From: a virus
Length of the DNA: 40,567 nucleotides
Virus record (IMG/VR): IMGVR_UViG_3300036770_000409
Span: 1-40,567 of that record
Reading direction: 5' to 3' (one strand)
Part shown: positions 20,925 to 31,159 of the stretch, piece by piece
Position numbering within the stretch: position 1 is the stretch's first letter
Layout: each line of letters begins with the position of its first letter
Made by a program: the position numbers and the translations under genes
The notes under the pieces: generated by a model
What the model saw: only the letters and a program-made list of their open reading frames with translations
The model's database searches: none
Told to the model about the DNA's origin: nothing

Positions 20925-23900
20925 TGTCTGAGAGTTTAAAATCTGCTGCTTTAGCGGCAGGACTAACGCCAGAACAGCGAAAGAAACTTGATGATTTTAA
21001 TAAATCTCTTGCTGTACATAAAAATTTATCTAACCTACCTTCAGATGTAGCTAGTCAAGTTTACAATAATCTAGATCCCTCTCAACAAGCATCTTTACAG
21101 AAAAACTTTGGTAATGAAGATCCAGCATTAAAACCTAATCGCGGTTGGCTTGGAACTGCTTGGCACTATACAGGTGGTCAAGTTGCTAATGCTCTTGGTT
21201 ATGTAGGTAGTAAAACACTTGCTGGTTTAGGTAACGTATCAGATGCAATGACTCGTGCTTATCGTACTGCCGCTATTGCTATAGATCAAGATGTAAGTCT
21301 TGGTAATGCTTTTCGTATAGCCAATGATAAAGGTGATAAAGTATTTAGTCCTGGTCGTATTGGCGATGCTAAAGCAAGATGGGGAACAGAAGCAGTAGAT
21401 ATAGCAATGCGTATTGCTGCTGGCGAAAAACCTGAAGATATTTTTGCTTCTGCTACACCTGAACAACAAAAATATATAATGTTGGCAGACCCAAGACAGA
21501 ACAATATTCCAGGTATGGCACCTGATGAAATTTCAGCAGCAAGAGCAAATTTTCAAGATACTCTTGATGATGTACAAGCAGCGAAGTATTCTCCTGGTCG
21601 TCAATTTGCTAACCTTATTACACCTAAAGATATGGAAGGCTCAGGCCTTTTCTATAAAGCTGTATCGGGTACAGTAGATGCCGCATTTAGAGTTTTAGCT
21701 GATCCTTTATTAATTGCTGGTAAAGCAAAACGTTTGTATGATGCAAGCAAGTATGCACTTACTATGGCAACTGGTGGAGATAGAGTTGCAGATGTATTTT
21801 CCAAAGCACCTGTAATTAATTTCTGGGATCGTTATGGTGCTAAGTTAGATGAACTTTCTAAAGCACAGTCTGCAACAGTTAAGAATACTGAAGAAATTTT
21901 AAGAATTAAAAAAGACCTACAAATTTTAGCTCCTGAATACGGTCCTTCTGTAATACAAACATTTTTAAAAGCAGATGTTCCAGTAGTTAATGCTAAGACA
22001 GCACAAGCATTTTTTGAGAACACAAATCAATTAGATGAAATGCTTAAAGGATCTATTGGTCGTAGAAGAATTATCATCCCTAGACTAGATCCATTACGTA
22101 AGGCTCGTATTGCAGCAGTTACTACAGGTCGCACTGTACGCAACCTAGATGCTGTAGGTCCAAACCTAGTAGATGATATGTGGTTTGGTGGAGCAACTGA
22201 TGCCGATGGTATCGCTAAGACTATTATTAATGGTAAAGAAGAATTTATCAATATGGTTAAAGCATCTACTAAGCCTATTGATGTAGCTAGATTTTCTACT
22301 GCTTATATGAAGCAAAGAATAGACAGAGCAAAAGCAAAGTTTGTTCTTGCCCCATTATTTAGAGATGATGTATTTGATGTTACGGCAGCAGATGCCTCAG
22401 ATCAAATCTATCGTATTGCTAGAATGATTATGCCTAAGAGAGAATCTAGTTTACTAGCACAGGCATTTGATAGCATTGAAGAAGTAGGTAAAAGAAAAAG
22501 TGTTTACTATGGTCTATGGGGAACAGTCGCTGAAGTTCGCGGTTTAAATACTACTCAACCTGGTCAACAAATTGTTCGTTACCTAACTGGTAAATCTCAA
22601 GCACTTTATGGTTTAGATGATGCCTTTAGAGATAAGGGTGCATTACCTTCAGATTTTACACCACTTGCATCTGCTCCAAGTTTAAAAGATTTAGATAGAG
22701 CAGCAGGCCGTAATGGTTTATTTCAAAAATTAATGGGTGTTCCTAATACTCAATTTGCAGAACAAATGGTAAGTGCTTGGTCATTCTTAACTCTTGCTGG
22801 ACCTCGTTATGCACTTCGTAACGCAGGCGAAGATTTAATGATGAATCTTGCTATAGGTCAATCTCCTTGGGGATTAGCAAAGAATAGATATTTATCAACT
22901 CGTATTAATACATTTTTTGCTGCTGCTAAAAAGGCAGAAGGAACAGGTAAGATTAAATGGTCTGAAAACCCTCTTGGTTTTGCTATGCGTTTAGTAAATA
23001 AAAAAGAAGTGGATAATATTTCTGTAGAACTTACAGCATTAAAAACTAAATTTGATGATGCTAGTAAAGAATTAGTTAAACTAAAGAAAGATTTATCTAA
23101 AGCAACTGATCCTATAGACGTATCAGATATTGAACTTAAAATTAAAGAACTTGAGTATGTAACTCAAGGTGGATTAGTAAATCAGACTAGAGAAATCTTT
23201 GCTCGTACTTTGAGCGAAGGTAGAATCAATCGTCTTCGTCAAAGCCTTGGATTAAAACCATTAGCTAAAAATGAAATTGATATTGTTGCTGAGCAAATAA
23301 GATATGGCGATATTGAAAACGCCTTTGGTGTTGTTTCTGAGAGCGCATCTAACTTTGCTCTTGGCGCTACAGACTATATGAGCCGCGCTCAGAATTTAGT
23401 TAAAAGTACAGGTGTTAGAGCGCAAGCGCTTGAAATTAAAGGTCTTGGTAATTATGCCAAAAAACCTGGAGAAAGAGCCTTTGCTCCACGAGCTATATCT
23501 ATGCAAGATGAAGCCTCTATGTTTACCTGGATGTCTCGTATTGGATATTACGCCAACGATGACTTGGGTAAAATAGCAGTTGCTAACCTAGATAATGAAA
23601 AGGAATTTTTAAATCTAGGTCGTAAATGGTTACAAACCAAAACTGGACAACAGTATTTAAAAGATGCTCAATTATCTAATAATATGAGTGAATCTGAATT
23701 ATTGACTCTTGCCTTTAACCGTACTAGGTCTCATTTCGTTAAACGTAATGGAGATCTAAATGAAGATCTTTTGAACAAGATCAGAATTAAAGATAAGAAT
23801 GGTAAGTGGAAAGTAGAAGGACAGCTTTCTATTGATGATATGCCTACTAATGATGCAGATATTCCATCTGCAATTATTGGACCAACTCTTGTTCCAGTAG

Positions 23901-25768
23901 TAGAGGCAAATCAACTTACCTCAAATGTTATGACCTCAGGATGGTCTTGGCTTGGATTAGCAAATGCTCGTATGTCTCGCCAGCCTTTAGTTCTTAATGA
24001 GATGGTAGCAATTCGTAAAGAAATGCGTAAATCTGGTTTTGAACAAAAATGGATTGAAGCACATATCAGAGATATAAACCCAGAAAATAAAACTGGTATT
24101 GCTATTGCTACAGAAAGAGCTAAAAAAGCATTGGCAACTGCTGTAGAAGATAGAGCAGTAAATCAAATTTTAAAATATGTAGATAATCCACTTGTTAGAA
24201 CTCAGATTGCTTTTACATCTCGTAACTTTGCTCGGTTTTATAGAGCAACTGAAGACTTTTATCGCCGTATGTATAGGGTTGTTCGCTACAATCCAGAGGC
24301 TCTTGTTAAGGCAGCACTTACTTACGAAGGTGTAACCCACTCAGGATGGGTGCAAAAGGATGATCAAGGTGAAGATTACTTTGTTTATCCTGGTCTTGCA
24401 CCAGTTTATAACGCAGTTCAAGATGTATTATCTCGTCTAGGTATTGCAGATGAGTTTAAGACCCCATTTCCTGTAGAGTTTGGCGCTAAATTAAAGATGA
24501 TTACTCCATCTTTAAACCCAGATTCTTTGGTACCTACATTCTCAGGTCCATTAGCTGGAGCAAGCGTTAAAACAATTACAACTTTACTAGGTTTTGTTGA
24601 TGAAAAATCAGCAGATAGTTTAGATGGATATCTATTAGGTAAATATTCTGTAGATAGACCTATTCTTTCAGCATTACTGCCAGCACATATTAATCGTTTA
24701 GTTGGTGCATTAGATACCGATGAGCGTAATTCTCAATATGCAAGTGCTTGGCGTAAGGCAGTCACATATCTTGAGGCTTCAGGCAATGGTCTACCAAAGA
24801 GATATGATGATGAAGGTAATCTATTACCTCCTACCTCTGCAGAGCAAGAGGAATATCGGATAAGAGTAAAGAATACAACTCTTGGAGTTTTAAGAGTTCG
24901 TTTTGCTGTAGGCTTTTTAGCTCCAGCATCACCTCAAGTTCAACTTAAATCTGATATGGCACAATGGATTAGTGATAATGGTCGCGCTAACTGGAAGCAA
25001 GCATTTAATAATCTACTAGATAAATATCCTGGTGATTACGATGCTGCTATGGCCAAGTGGGTAGAGTTATTCCCTAACCAAGTTCCATATACAGTAACTG
25101 AATCAGAGCGTAAGTCTATTGCACCACTCAAGTATGCTGAAGAATCAGGATACTTCGTAGATAACAATAGAGAATTATTTAAAGATTTCCCTAATGCAGC
25201 AGCATTTTTAATACCTCATAAAACTGGTTTCTCTTGGGATACCTATCAAATTATGAGGGAAATGGGTATGAGTTATAATAAGAGAGTAGATGACTATCTA
25301 AGAGAGGTTCAAACAGCCTCAGATCTACAAACTTATTATAAGAGAAAAGAAGCATTTGAATCTTCTTTAGAGAACTCAACTGTAGACTTTGAAAGAACTC
25401 AACTACGCAAAGAGTTTGACCAATGGAAAGATGTATTTTTTGCTGCTCGCCCATTAGTCAGAGAAGAGTTGGGTACAACAGGTTCTCAAAGAGCTGCTAA
25501 TCGTTTAAACACTTTAGATGAATTAGATAATATGCTTGCTCAGAACATAGGTATCAGAAAAGATGTTCAAGATAAACTTAGAGAAATGTCTAGTATCTAT
25601 AGAGAATACAAAGACGAAAAGGCAAGATACGATGAGTTTGGCGGATCTCAAAAATTAATTAAGTATCTAAAAGACGATACTATTATTAAGTTAAGAGAGT
25701 TAGCTCTTTATAATGAAAATACACAAGCAGTATACGATGTCTTATTTGGCAGATTGTTAGGAGATTAA
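20924..25768 (+). CDS. Giant internal virion/ejection protein candidate
   Basis: A 1,614-residue, mostly helical protein, the largest in the window. Features by eye: a Gly-rich amphipathic part near residues 70-110, an uncharged patch (SAWSFLTLAGPRYALRN) near residue 620, a coiled-coil stretch near 695-745 and a charged helical C-terminal third. It lies between portal and capsid genes, where short-tailed phages carry internal core proteins ejected with the DNA (the T7 gp16/N4 vRNAP position), and no tape measure exists elsewhere. No peptidase, transglycosylase or polymerase motif was recognised. Confidence 0.6.
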   Translation: MSESLKSAALAAGLTPEQRKKLDDFNKSLAVHKNLSNLPSDVASQVYNNLDPSQQASLQKNFGNEDPALKPNRGWLGTAWHYTGGQVANALGYVGSKTLAGLGNVSDAMTRAYRTAAIAIDQDVSLGNAFRIANDKGDKVFSPGRIGDAKARWGTEAVDIAMRIAAGEKPEDIFASATPEQQKYIMLADPRQNNIPGMAPDEISAARANFQDTLDDVQAAKYSPGRQFANLITPKDMEGSGLFYKAVSGTVDAAFRVLADPLLIAGKAKRLYDASKYALTMATGGDRVADVFSKAPVINFWDRYGAKLDELSKAQSATVKNTEEILRIKKDLQILAPEYGPSVIQTFLKADVPVVNAKTAQAFFENTNQLDEMLKGSIGRRRIIIPRLDPLRKARIAAVTTGRTVRNLDAVGPNLVDDMWFGGATDADGIAKTIINGKEEFINMVKASTKPIDVARFSTAYMKQRIDRAKAKFVLAPLFRDDVFDVTAADASDQIYRIARMIMPKRESSLLAQAFDSIEEVGKRKSVYYGLWGTVAEVRGLNTTQPGQQIVRYLTGKSQALYGLDDAFRDKGALPSDFTPLASAPSLKDLDRAAGRNGLFQKLMGVPNTQFAEQMVSAWSFLTLAGPRYALRNAGEDLMMNLAIGQSPWGLAKNRYLSTRINTFFAAAKKAEGTGKIKWSENPLGFAMRLVNKKEVDNISVELTALKTKFDDASKELVKLKKDLSKATDPIDVSDIELKIKELEYVTQGGLVNQTREIFARTLSEGRINRLRQSLGLKPLAKNEIDIVAEQIRYGDIENAFGVVSESASNFALGATDYMSRAQNLVKSTGVRAQALEIKGLGNYAKKPGERAFAPRAISMQDEASMFTWMSRIGYYANDDLGKIAVANLDNEKEFLNLGRKWLQTKTGQQYLKDAQLSNNMSESELLTLAFNRTRSHFVKRNGDLNEDLLNKIRIKDKNGKWKVEGQLSIDDMPTNDADIPSAIIGPTLVPVVEANQLTSNVMTSGWSWLGLANARMSRQPLVLNEMVAIRKEMRKSGFEQKWIEAHIRDINPENKTGIAIATERAKKALATAVEDRAVNQILKYVDNPLVRTQIAFTSRNFARFYRATEDFYRRMYRVVRYNPEALVKAALTYEGVTHSGWVQKDDQGEDYFVYPGLAPVYNAVQDVLSRLGIADEFKTPFPVEFGAKLKMITPSLNPDSLVPTFSGPLAGASVKTITTLLGFVDEKSADSLDGYLLGKYSVDRPILSALLPAHINRLVGALDTDERNSQYASAWRKAVTYLEASGNGLPKRYDDEGNLLPPTSAEQEEYRIRVKNTTLGVLRVRFAVGFLAPASPQVQLKSDMAQWISDNGRANWKQAFNNLLDKYPGDYDAAMAKWVELFPNQVPYTVTESERKSIAPLKYAEESGYFVDNNRELFKDFPNAAAFLIPHKTGFSWDTYQIMREMGMSYNKRVDDYLREVQTASDLQTYYKRKEAFESSLENSTVDFERTQLRKEFDQWKDVFFAARPLVREELGTTGSQRAANRLNTLDELDNMLAQNIGIRKDVQDKLREMSSIYREYKDEKARYDEFGGSQKLIKYLKDDTIIKLRELALYNENTQAVYDVLFGRLLGD

Positions 25769-25772
25769 TTGA

Positions 25773-27158
25773 ATGGCTAGTCTAAAAAGTCAATTAGAAA
25801 AAGCAAACACTGATCTCAATCGCGCTGGATACGTACGCGATGCTGCTTTATCTCTCAGAGAAGATACTAGATATGTCAAATTTGAGAATAGGCCTCAATC
25901 TGAAAAAAATGAAATTAACAATAAAATCAGAGAAGCCTCTAAAAAATACAATACGGCTAAAGCCTATTACGATAAGATACTAGCTGCTTATAATAAAGAG
26001 TTAGAAAATAAAAAAATAACTGGTCAAAAAGAAGGTTTATCAGAAGAGGATCAGGCGGCTGATTTAGGTATATCTGTAGAAGAATATCGTAAACAAAAAC
26101 AAACCGCTTTAGATGCAGACCAAGCAGCTAGAGATGCTGCTTCACAAGGTGCTGCAAATCAACAAGAAGTAGCAACTTTTAGTCAATTCCTTAATACTAT
26201 ATCTGTAGATGAAGTACAGTTAAAAGCAGTTCAACAAGATCTTAAAAAGAACTTTCCATCTATTTATAAGGGTGGAACTAATGGCCTAAAGGATTGGACA
26301 TCCACTCAGTCTGCTCTTCAAACTATTGCTGAAACAAGAGGGGCTTTACCTAAAACCTTACAAGGTGCTTCTTTAAGAGAGTTTTTACTTAATCCTACTG
26401 TAAGTATTGGATCTACAGGTGCTGCGGGACCAACTACAGATAGATCTGCTAATATATTTACAGATGCTGAAGCAATTGCGGTAGTTCAAAAACTATATAA
26501 AACTTTATTAAATGCTGAACCTACACCTGAAGAGCAGTTAAGATTAGCCAAAAAATTACAAAATGCTCAAAAGAAAAACCCTATAGTAACTAAATATAAA
26601 ACTACAGGTGGTGTTCGGGAGTCAGTAACTACTGGTGGATTAGATGCAGAAGAGTTCTTAACAAATGAAATTAAGAAAGATAATAGATATAGCAAAAAGC
26701 AGGAACAAACACTTGCATCATCTAGGGCTATTTTAGCTGCAACTGCTCGCGCTAATGCTTTAGATCTTGATGCAAACTTTGGTAATCAAGTTGATGATTT
26801 TTTAAATAGAATTAAAAATGGTGAAGATATTAGAAATATCCAAAATCTTATTCGTCAACAAGGTAGATTATTTTTACCAGAAAATGTAAGAAATGCTATA
26901 GATCCAACTATAGATTTATCCTCAGCATTAAGTATTTATATGAATCGTATGGCAAAATCTAAAGGTGTTTCAGTAGATCAAATTGATGTTAATGAAGTTA
27001 TCCCATTGGCTATAACTGATAAGGGATTTGCAAGTATATCTGATTTTAATAAAGGAATTAGAAAACTATCTTGGTGGCCTGAATCAGAAGAAGCTATAGA
27101 TGCTGTATACCAAGGCGTGGGACAAGTATTTGGCAATTTCGGAGTTATGGAGATATAG
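25773..27158 (+). CDS. Hypothetical virion protein, helical
   Basis: A 461-residue protein with an N-terminal coiled coil (residues 1-105), a flexible Gln/Ala-rich section and a helical C-terminal domain. AGGAG precedes ATG 25773. It shares operon and composition with the 1,614- and 443-residue proteins around it; together they could be the three internal core proteins of a short-tailed virion. No named family is seen. Confidence 0.55.
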   Translation: MASLKSQLEKANTDLNRAGYVRDAALSLREDTRYVKFENRPQSEKNEINNKIREASKKYNTAKAYYDKILAAYNKELENKKITGQKEGLSEEDQAADLGISVEEYRKQKQTALDADQAARDAASQGAANQQEVATFSQFLNTISVDEVQLKAVQQDLKKNFPSIYKGGTNGLKDWTSTQSALQTIAETRGALPKTLQGASLREFLLNPTVSIGSTGAAGPTTDRSANIFTDAEAIAVVQKLYKTLLNAEPTPEEQLRLAKKLQNAQKKNPIVTKYKTTGGVRESVTTGGLDAEEFLTNEIKKDNRYSKKQEQTLASSRAILAATARANALDLDANFGNQVDDFLNRIKNGEDIRNIQNLIRQQGRLFLPENVRNAIDPTIDLSSALSIYMNRMAKSKGVSVDQIDVNEVIPLAITDKGFASISDFNKGIRKLSWWPESEEAIDAVYQGVGQVFGNFGVMEI

Positions 27159-28489
27159 TGGCTGAAAAAGTAACGCTTGCTGAGGCTAAAGCCCTTGGCT
27201 TTAATAGTACTGCAGGTATCACCAAAGAAGGTGGTATGTACAAATTTGCAGAATCACTTGCTCCAGAGCGCGGTGGATTTCAATCTGTTGGTGTAGCAAA
27301 ACCTGGTCAGGTACAAATGACTCCTTATTATGGAGATGTAACTGGCGCTTATCGTTTAAACCAAGAGCAGTATGCTAGTACCTATTCTGGTGGTAAAATT
27401 GATACAGCAGCACAAGCAAAAATTATGCAAGAGAATGAAATTAAATCTCTTGTCGCAAGTGGTATGTCTTTAGCGGAGGCCACAAAAAAAGTATCAGAGC
27501 AGTATGGTAAATTTGGTGTTCCATTAGCAGTAGGTGGTTTTGATGCAAATGGTAAACCAACACCAAATGGACAATATAATGCTCAAGGACAGTTTGTTGG
27601 TTCAGGTGGAACAATACCTACGGTTGCTCAAACTGAAGCTCAACAAAAACGTCAAAACGCATTTGATATTTTATACAGTCAGTTTTCTGAATATGGATTA
27701 CAGGCATTAGTAGAACCACTAAAAAATTTAATTTTAGAAGATGTATCACCAGCAGAATTTGCTATTCGTTTACGTCAGACAGAGCCTTATAAAAAGCGCT
27801 TTGCAGCTAATGCTGCTCGTATTGGCAAAGGATTAAGAGCGCTTTCAGAAGGTGAGTATTTAAATCTAGAAGATGATTATCAAAACATTATGCGTAACTA
27901 TGGTTTACCTAATACCTATTATGCAAAGGGTGATCTTGGTCGTCAAGAAGGATTTGAAAAACTTATTTCTGCAGATGTATCTCCTGCCGAATTAGAGGAG
28001 CGTATATTAACTGCACAAAATAGAGTCGTTAATGCTCCACCACAGGTTAAGGAAGCACTACAGAGATTCTATCCTGATATTAATAACTCAGATATTCTTG
28101 CTTATACTCTAGATCCAGAAAGAGGATTAGCAGATATTAAGCGTAAGGTAACTGCAGCAGAGATAGGTGGTGCTGCCCTTGGTGCTGGACTAGCAACTGA
28201 TGTTACTAGAGCAGAAGAACTTGCTAAGTTTGGTGTAACTGCAGAAAGAGCAAGACAAGGTTATCAAGCAGCAGTTCCTATTATTGAACGAGGAAGACAA
28301 TTATCTGATTTCTATCAAGAGTCTCCTTATACACAAGCAACTGCAGAAGAAGAATTATTTGGACTAACTTATGCTCCAGAAGCAACAGCAAAGCGCAAGA
28401 GATTAACTGCTCTAGAAGAAGCGCAATTCGCTGGACAATCTGGAATGACTGGAGGAGCGCTAAGCCGAGAGAGGGCTGGCTCCTTTTAA
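27158..28489 (+). CDS. Hypothetical virion protein
   Basis: A 443-residue protein with GTG 27158 sharing a base with the previous TAG. The N-terminal part (1-150) is Gly/Gln/Tyr-rich and probably extended; the rest is helical with repeated PAEFAIRLRQTEPYKKRF and SPAELEERI segments, two related copies of a helix-loop unit. It is probably the third internal or connector protein. No family recognised. Confidence 0.55.
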   Translation: MAEKVTLAEAKALGFNSTAGITKEGGMYKFAESLAPERGGFQSVGVAKPGQVQMTPYYGDVTGAYRLNQEQYASTYSGGKIDTAAQAKIMQENEIKSLVASGMSLAEATKKVSEQYGKFGVPLAVGGFDANGKPTPNGQYNAQGQFVGSGGTIPTVAQTEAQQKRQNAFDILYSQFSEYGLQALVEPLKNLILEDVSPAEFAIRLRQTEPYKKRFAANAARIGKGLRALSEGEYLNLEDDYQNIMRNYGLPNTYYAKGDLGRQEGFEKLISADVSPAELEERILTAQNRVVNAPPQVKEALQRFYPDINNSDILAYTLDPERGLADIKRKVTAAEIGGAALGAGLATDVTRAEELAKFGVTAERARQGYQAAVPIIERGRQLSDFYQESPYTQATAEEELFGLTYAPEATAKRKRLTALEEAQFAGQSGMTGGALSRERAGSF

Positions 28490-28612
28490 CTAGGCCTGCT
28501 AATGGAACGACTGGCCCATTAGAGAGATAACAAGACCAGTAGTAGAAGCCATACAGAAGATCCCCAAGTCTGTATGAGGTCTACGCAACTACAATAGAAT
28601 GGGAGATGGACT

Positions 28613-29083
28613 ATGTCCAACTACGACTACGAGGATGAAGATGACAACAACAATGTTGATACATCTACAGACCTTATCAAGCAACTACGCAAAGCGAATA
28701 AACAAAAGGAAAAAGAACTAGCTGAATTAAAGGCTCAGTTTGAAGGCCTTAATAAATCGCAACGCGAAAGAGCAATCAAGGATGCCCTCGCAGCTCGCGG
28801 GGTAAATACGAAGATCGCTTCGTTTATCCCACAGGATATAGACCCAACTGAGGAGTCTGTATCAAAGTGGCTTGAATCAAATGCCGATGTTTTCGGGATT
28901 CAATCTACTGAAAGCCAGCAAGCACCTAATATTGACCCAGCTCAGGCTAAGCAATATCAACGATTAACTAATGCTGCAGAGCAAGGTAATACACCTAATG
29001 CTTCTGCAGATATTATGCAAAAGTTGTTAAACGCTAATAGCCGCGAAGAGTTGGATGATGTAATTAGGCAGTCTGGTTTATAA
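28613..29083 (+). CDS. Scaffolding protein
   Basis: A 156-residue protein, very acidic at the N-terminus (YDYEDEDDNNN), with a central coiled coil (residues 22-55) and a short C-terminal helix (SREELDDVIRQSG). Size, charge pattern and position just before the capsid gene are typical of phage scaffolds that guide prohead assembly and then leave. GGGAGA precedes ATG 28613. Confidence 0.72.
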   Translation: MSNYDYEDEDDNNNVDTSTDLIKQLRKANKQKEKELAELKAQFEGLNKSQRERAIKDALAARGVNTKIASFIPQDIDPTEESVSKWLESNADVFGIQSTESQQAPNIDPAQAKQYQRLTNAAEQGNTPNASADIMQKLLNANSREELDDVIRQSGL

Positions 29084-29111
29084 CCCTATCCAACGAAAGG
29101 CAAGTGCTTAA

Positions 29112-30050
29112 ATGACACTACCAGCAGGTACGATTACTGGTACCGCAGACATTACCGCATTAGTCCAGACAGCGTATGATCAATACGTTCGTATGGCACT
29201 ACGCTCAATCCCAGTGATGAGAGCAATTGCAGATGTCAAGCCAGTACAGCAAGCTATGCCTGGATCATCAGTTGTATTCTCAATCTATTCTGACTTATCA
29301 CAAGTCACAGCAACATTGACTGAAGAATCTGATGCTTCATCCGTAGCCCTAGGTAACCCATCACAGGTTACAGTAACACTTAATGAGTACGGCTCAGCCG
29401 TTACTACAACTAAGAAGTTAAACCTAACTTCTTTCAACGATGTAGATGCAGCTCTTGCTGACATCATTGCATACAACGCTGCAGATTCTATTGACTCTGT
29501 AGTTGCTTCAGTTCTAACAGGTGGCACAAACGTTATCTACGCAGGAACTGGAAACACAACAACTTCTGATCTAACAACTGGCGATACAATCACAGTTGCT
29601 AACATCCGTAAGGCTGTTACAGAACTACGCACAAACAAGGCAGTGCCTCGTATGGGCGAACTATATGTAGCATACCTACACCCACGCCAAGCAGCAGATC
29701 TACGCGCTGAATCAGGCACAGGTGGATTCCAGGATATCGTCAAGTACACAGACAATGTGTCAAAGACAATTATTCCTGGTGCTGTAGGCGTAATTGAGGG
29801 CGCAATGGTAATTGAAACACCTCGCGTTCCAGTAGTTAGCAATGGTGCTTCACCATCTGTTAACGTCTACAGAGCAGTAATTGCAGGCCGTGAGGCTCTA
29901 GCAGAGGCTAAGGCACAAGACATCTCTACCATCATTGGTCCAGAGGTTGACTTGCTTCGCCGCTTCCGCACAATCGGTTGGTACTACTTCGGTGGATTCG
30001 CAAGACTCCGCGAGGCTGCGCTATACCGCATTGAGTCAACAGCTTCCTAA
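29112..30050 (+). CDS. Major capsid protein
   Basis: A 312-residue protein directly after the scaffold gene, with HK97-fold-like features: N-terminal arm helix (YDQYVRMALRSIPVMRAIADV), an E-loop region rich in Ser/Thr/Val (residues 50-90), a spine helix (DVDAALADIIAYNAADSID) and a C-terminal strand-rich domain ending in a conserved-looking FRTIGWYYFGGFA. It resembles the N4-gp56-like capsid group. Its codon use is more selective than that of its neighbours (many C-ending codons), as expected for the most abundant virion protein. Confidence 0.85.
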   Translation: MTLPAGTITGTADITALVQTAYDQYVRMALRSIPVMRAIADVKPVQQAMPGSSVVFSIYSDLSQVTATLTEESDASSVALGNPSQVTVTLNEYGSAVTTTKKLNLTSFNDVDAALADIIAYNAADSIDSVVASVLTGGTNVIYAGTGNTTTSDLTTGDTITVANIRKAVTELRTNKAVPRMGELYVAYLHPRQAADLRAESGTGGFQDIVKYTDNVSKTIIPGAVGVIEGAMVIETPRVPVVSNGASPSVNVYRAVIAGREALAEAKAQDISTIIGPEVDLLRRFRTIGWYYFGGFARLREAALYRIESTAS

Positions 30051-30068
30051 CAATTAGTTAGTAATGGG

Positions 30069-30092
30069 CAGGGGTGGGAAACCACCCCTGTT
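30069..30092 (+). terminator. Hairpin after the capsid gene
   Basis: CAGGGGTGG/CCACCCCTG, a perfect 9-bp stem with a GAAA tetraloop, begins 19 bases after the capsid stop. Only two U follow, so it more likely protects or partly attenuates the capsid transcript than ends it fully. Confidence 0.65.
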
Positions 30093-30109
30093 CTACAAGA
30101 AAGGTAAAT

Positions 30110-30433
30110 GTGACTTACAGACTTACAACTCCTTGGGAGTGGGAAACTTGGATCACTGCAGATAACCAAAATACACCATACGCAAGATTAGCTGGAAGAC
30201 CTATCACTGGTGGAACATCTACTGGTGCAACAAATCCTTTCTTAACAGATATACCTAGAGGCGTAACTCTTCTAGTAAATGGAACTACAGTTACAGCAAC
30301 AAGATATCCTTATCAAGATGATATTACAGATGCAGATGCAGTTTATATGGGTGGTCACTCCTACGAGATAGATGACCAAGCCGCACAGATTTTAATTGAT
30401 GCTGGTTATAGCCAGTACTTGGAGCAAATCTAA
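30110..30433 (+). CDS. Head-completion or connector protein candidate
   Basis: A 107-residue protein starting at GTG 30110 behind AAAGG. An earlier in-frame GTG at 30074 would begin inside the hairpin and is rejected. The N-terminal half is beta-rich, the C-terminal half (DDITDADAVYMGGHSYEID then AAQILIDAGYSQYL) is alpha/beta. Position after the capsid gene suggests a head-tail joining role. Not recognised by family. Confidence 0.55.
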   Translation: MTYRLTTPWEWETWITADNQNTPYARLAGRPITGGTSTGATNPFLTDIPRGVTLLVNGTTVTATRYPYQDDITDADAVYMGGHSYEIDDQAAQILIDAGYSQYLEQI

Positions 30434-30714
30434 TGAGTAATTGTACTTCAAGTTGTAAGACAAAAGATCACCAAAGTTATGCTGATTGTTTAAAGCAGAA
30501 TACTCCGATGTTCGTAGGTGTGTCACCTACTAGAACTGGATGGGATCAAGATAAAGTTAAGAAGGATGAAAAAGAATTAAATAGTTATTACTCTGCAGTT
30601 AAGCAGGGTATGGAACCAAGATCAACAAGGCAGAAAGATATTGATGCCGCAGTCTCACTTTCCGACAAAGCTGGTAAAGCATTTGACGGAATCAACCTAA
30701 CCTATAAGGGGTAA
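30433..30714 (+). CDS. Small Cys-motif phage protein
   Basis: A 93-residue protein with an N-terminal Cys cluster (CTSSC, then C at residue 19: KTKDHQSYADC), followed by a polar helical region. It overlaps the preceding stop by one base (TAATG). The Cys arrangement could bind metal or form disulfides in the virion. Function unknown. Confidence 0.6.
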   Translation: MSNCTSSCKTKDHQSYADCLKQNTPMFVGVSPTRTGWDQDKVKKDEKELNSYYSAVKQGMEPRSTRQKDIDAAVSLSDKAGKAFDGINLTYKG

Positions 30715-30717
30715 ACA

Positions 30718-30837
30718 ATGCCAATGGTAAACGGACAAAAACTGCCTTACACAAAAAAGGGCAAAGCTAAGGCTATGAAACTAGCTAAGAAAACTGGTAA
30801 GAAAATGGTTATGAAAAAGATGGGAAAGAAGAAATAA
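30718..30837 (+). CDS. Lys-rich microprotein A
   Basis: A 39-residue protein of which about 15 residues are Lys (KKTGKKMVMKKMGKKK at the end). It shares one base with the next start (TAATG). First of a run of basic microproteins. The charge suggests DNA or RNA binding, perhaps packaged with the genome. Confidence 0.6.
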   Translation: MPMVNGQKLPYTKKGKAKAMKLAKKTGKKMVMKKMGKKK

Positions 30838-31001
30838 TGAAAGAGACAGATGATGGCGTAGTCTACGAGACTCGCCCAGACCTAAACGTTAAGTTGGATG
30901 TTTATCCAAATGCAGAACGCCAAGAGGAATCTAATCGTAAGTATATGACCTACGATTCAATCCAAACTGGTTCTCCTGCTAAGGCAGCACCTCGCCAATG
31001 A
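30837..31001 (+). CDS. Small hypothetical protein
   Basis: A 54-residue polar protein with VVYETRPDLNVKLDVYPN and a Pro/Ala/Gln end. It is coupled on both sides (TAATG, then ATGA). It is the only near-neutral member of the run of basic microproteins. Function unknown. Confidence 0.6.
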   Translation: MKETDDGVVYETRPDLNVKLDVYPNAERQEESNRKYMTYDSIQTGSPAKAAPRQ

Positions 31002-31159
31002 AGAAAGCAAAAGGCGCTAAGAAGGTTGCCAAAGTAATGAAAGAGTTTAAGAAGGGCCAACTGAATATTGGCAAGTCTGCCAAGAAGGTTAAGTCCAAGA
31101 AGCAAGCAATTGCTATTGCTCTTTCAGAGGCAGGAATGTCTAAGAAGAAAAAGAAGTAA
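30998..31159 (+). CDS. Lys-rich microprotein B, DUF6496-like
   Basis: A 53-residue basic protein with KVMKEFKKGQL and KSKKQAIAIALSEAG, matching the pattern (KVMxEFKxGxL ... RKQAIAIALSEA) of a small histone-like family found in bacteria and phages. It is coupled by ATGA upstream and TAATG downstream. A nucleoid-binding role is likely for the family, not proven. Confidence 0.7.
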   Translation: MKKAKGAKKVAKVMKEFKKGQLNIGKSAKKVKSKKQAIAIALSEAGMSKKKKK

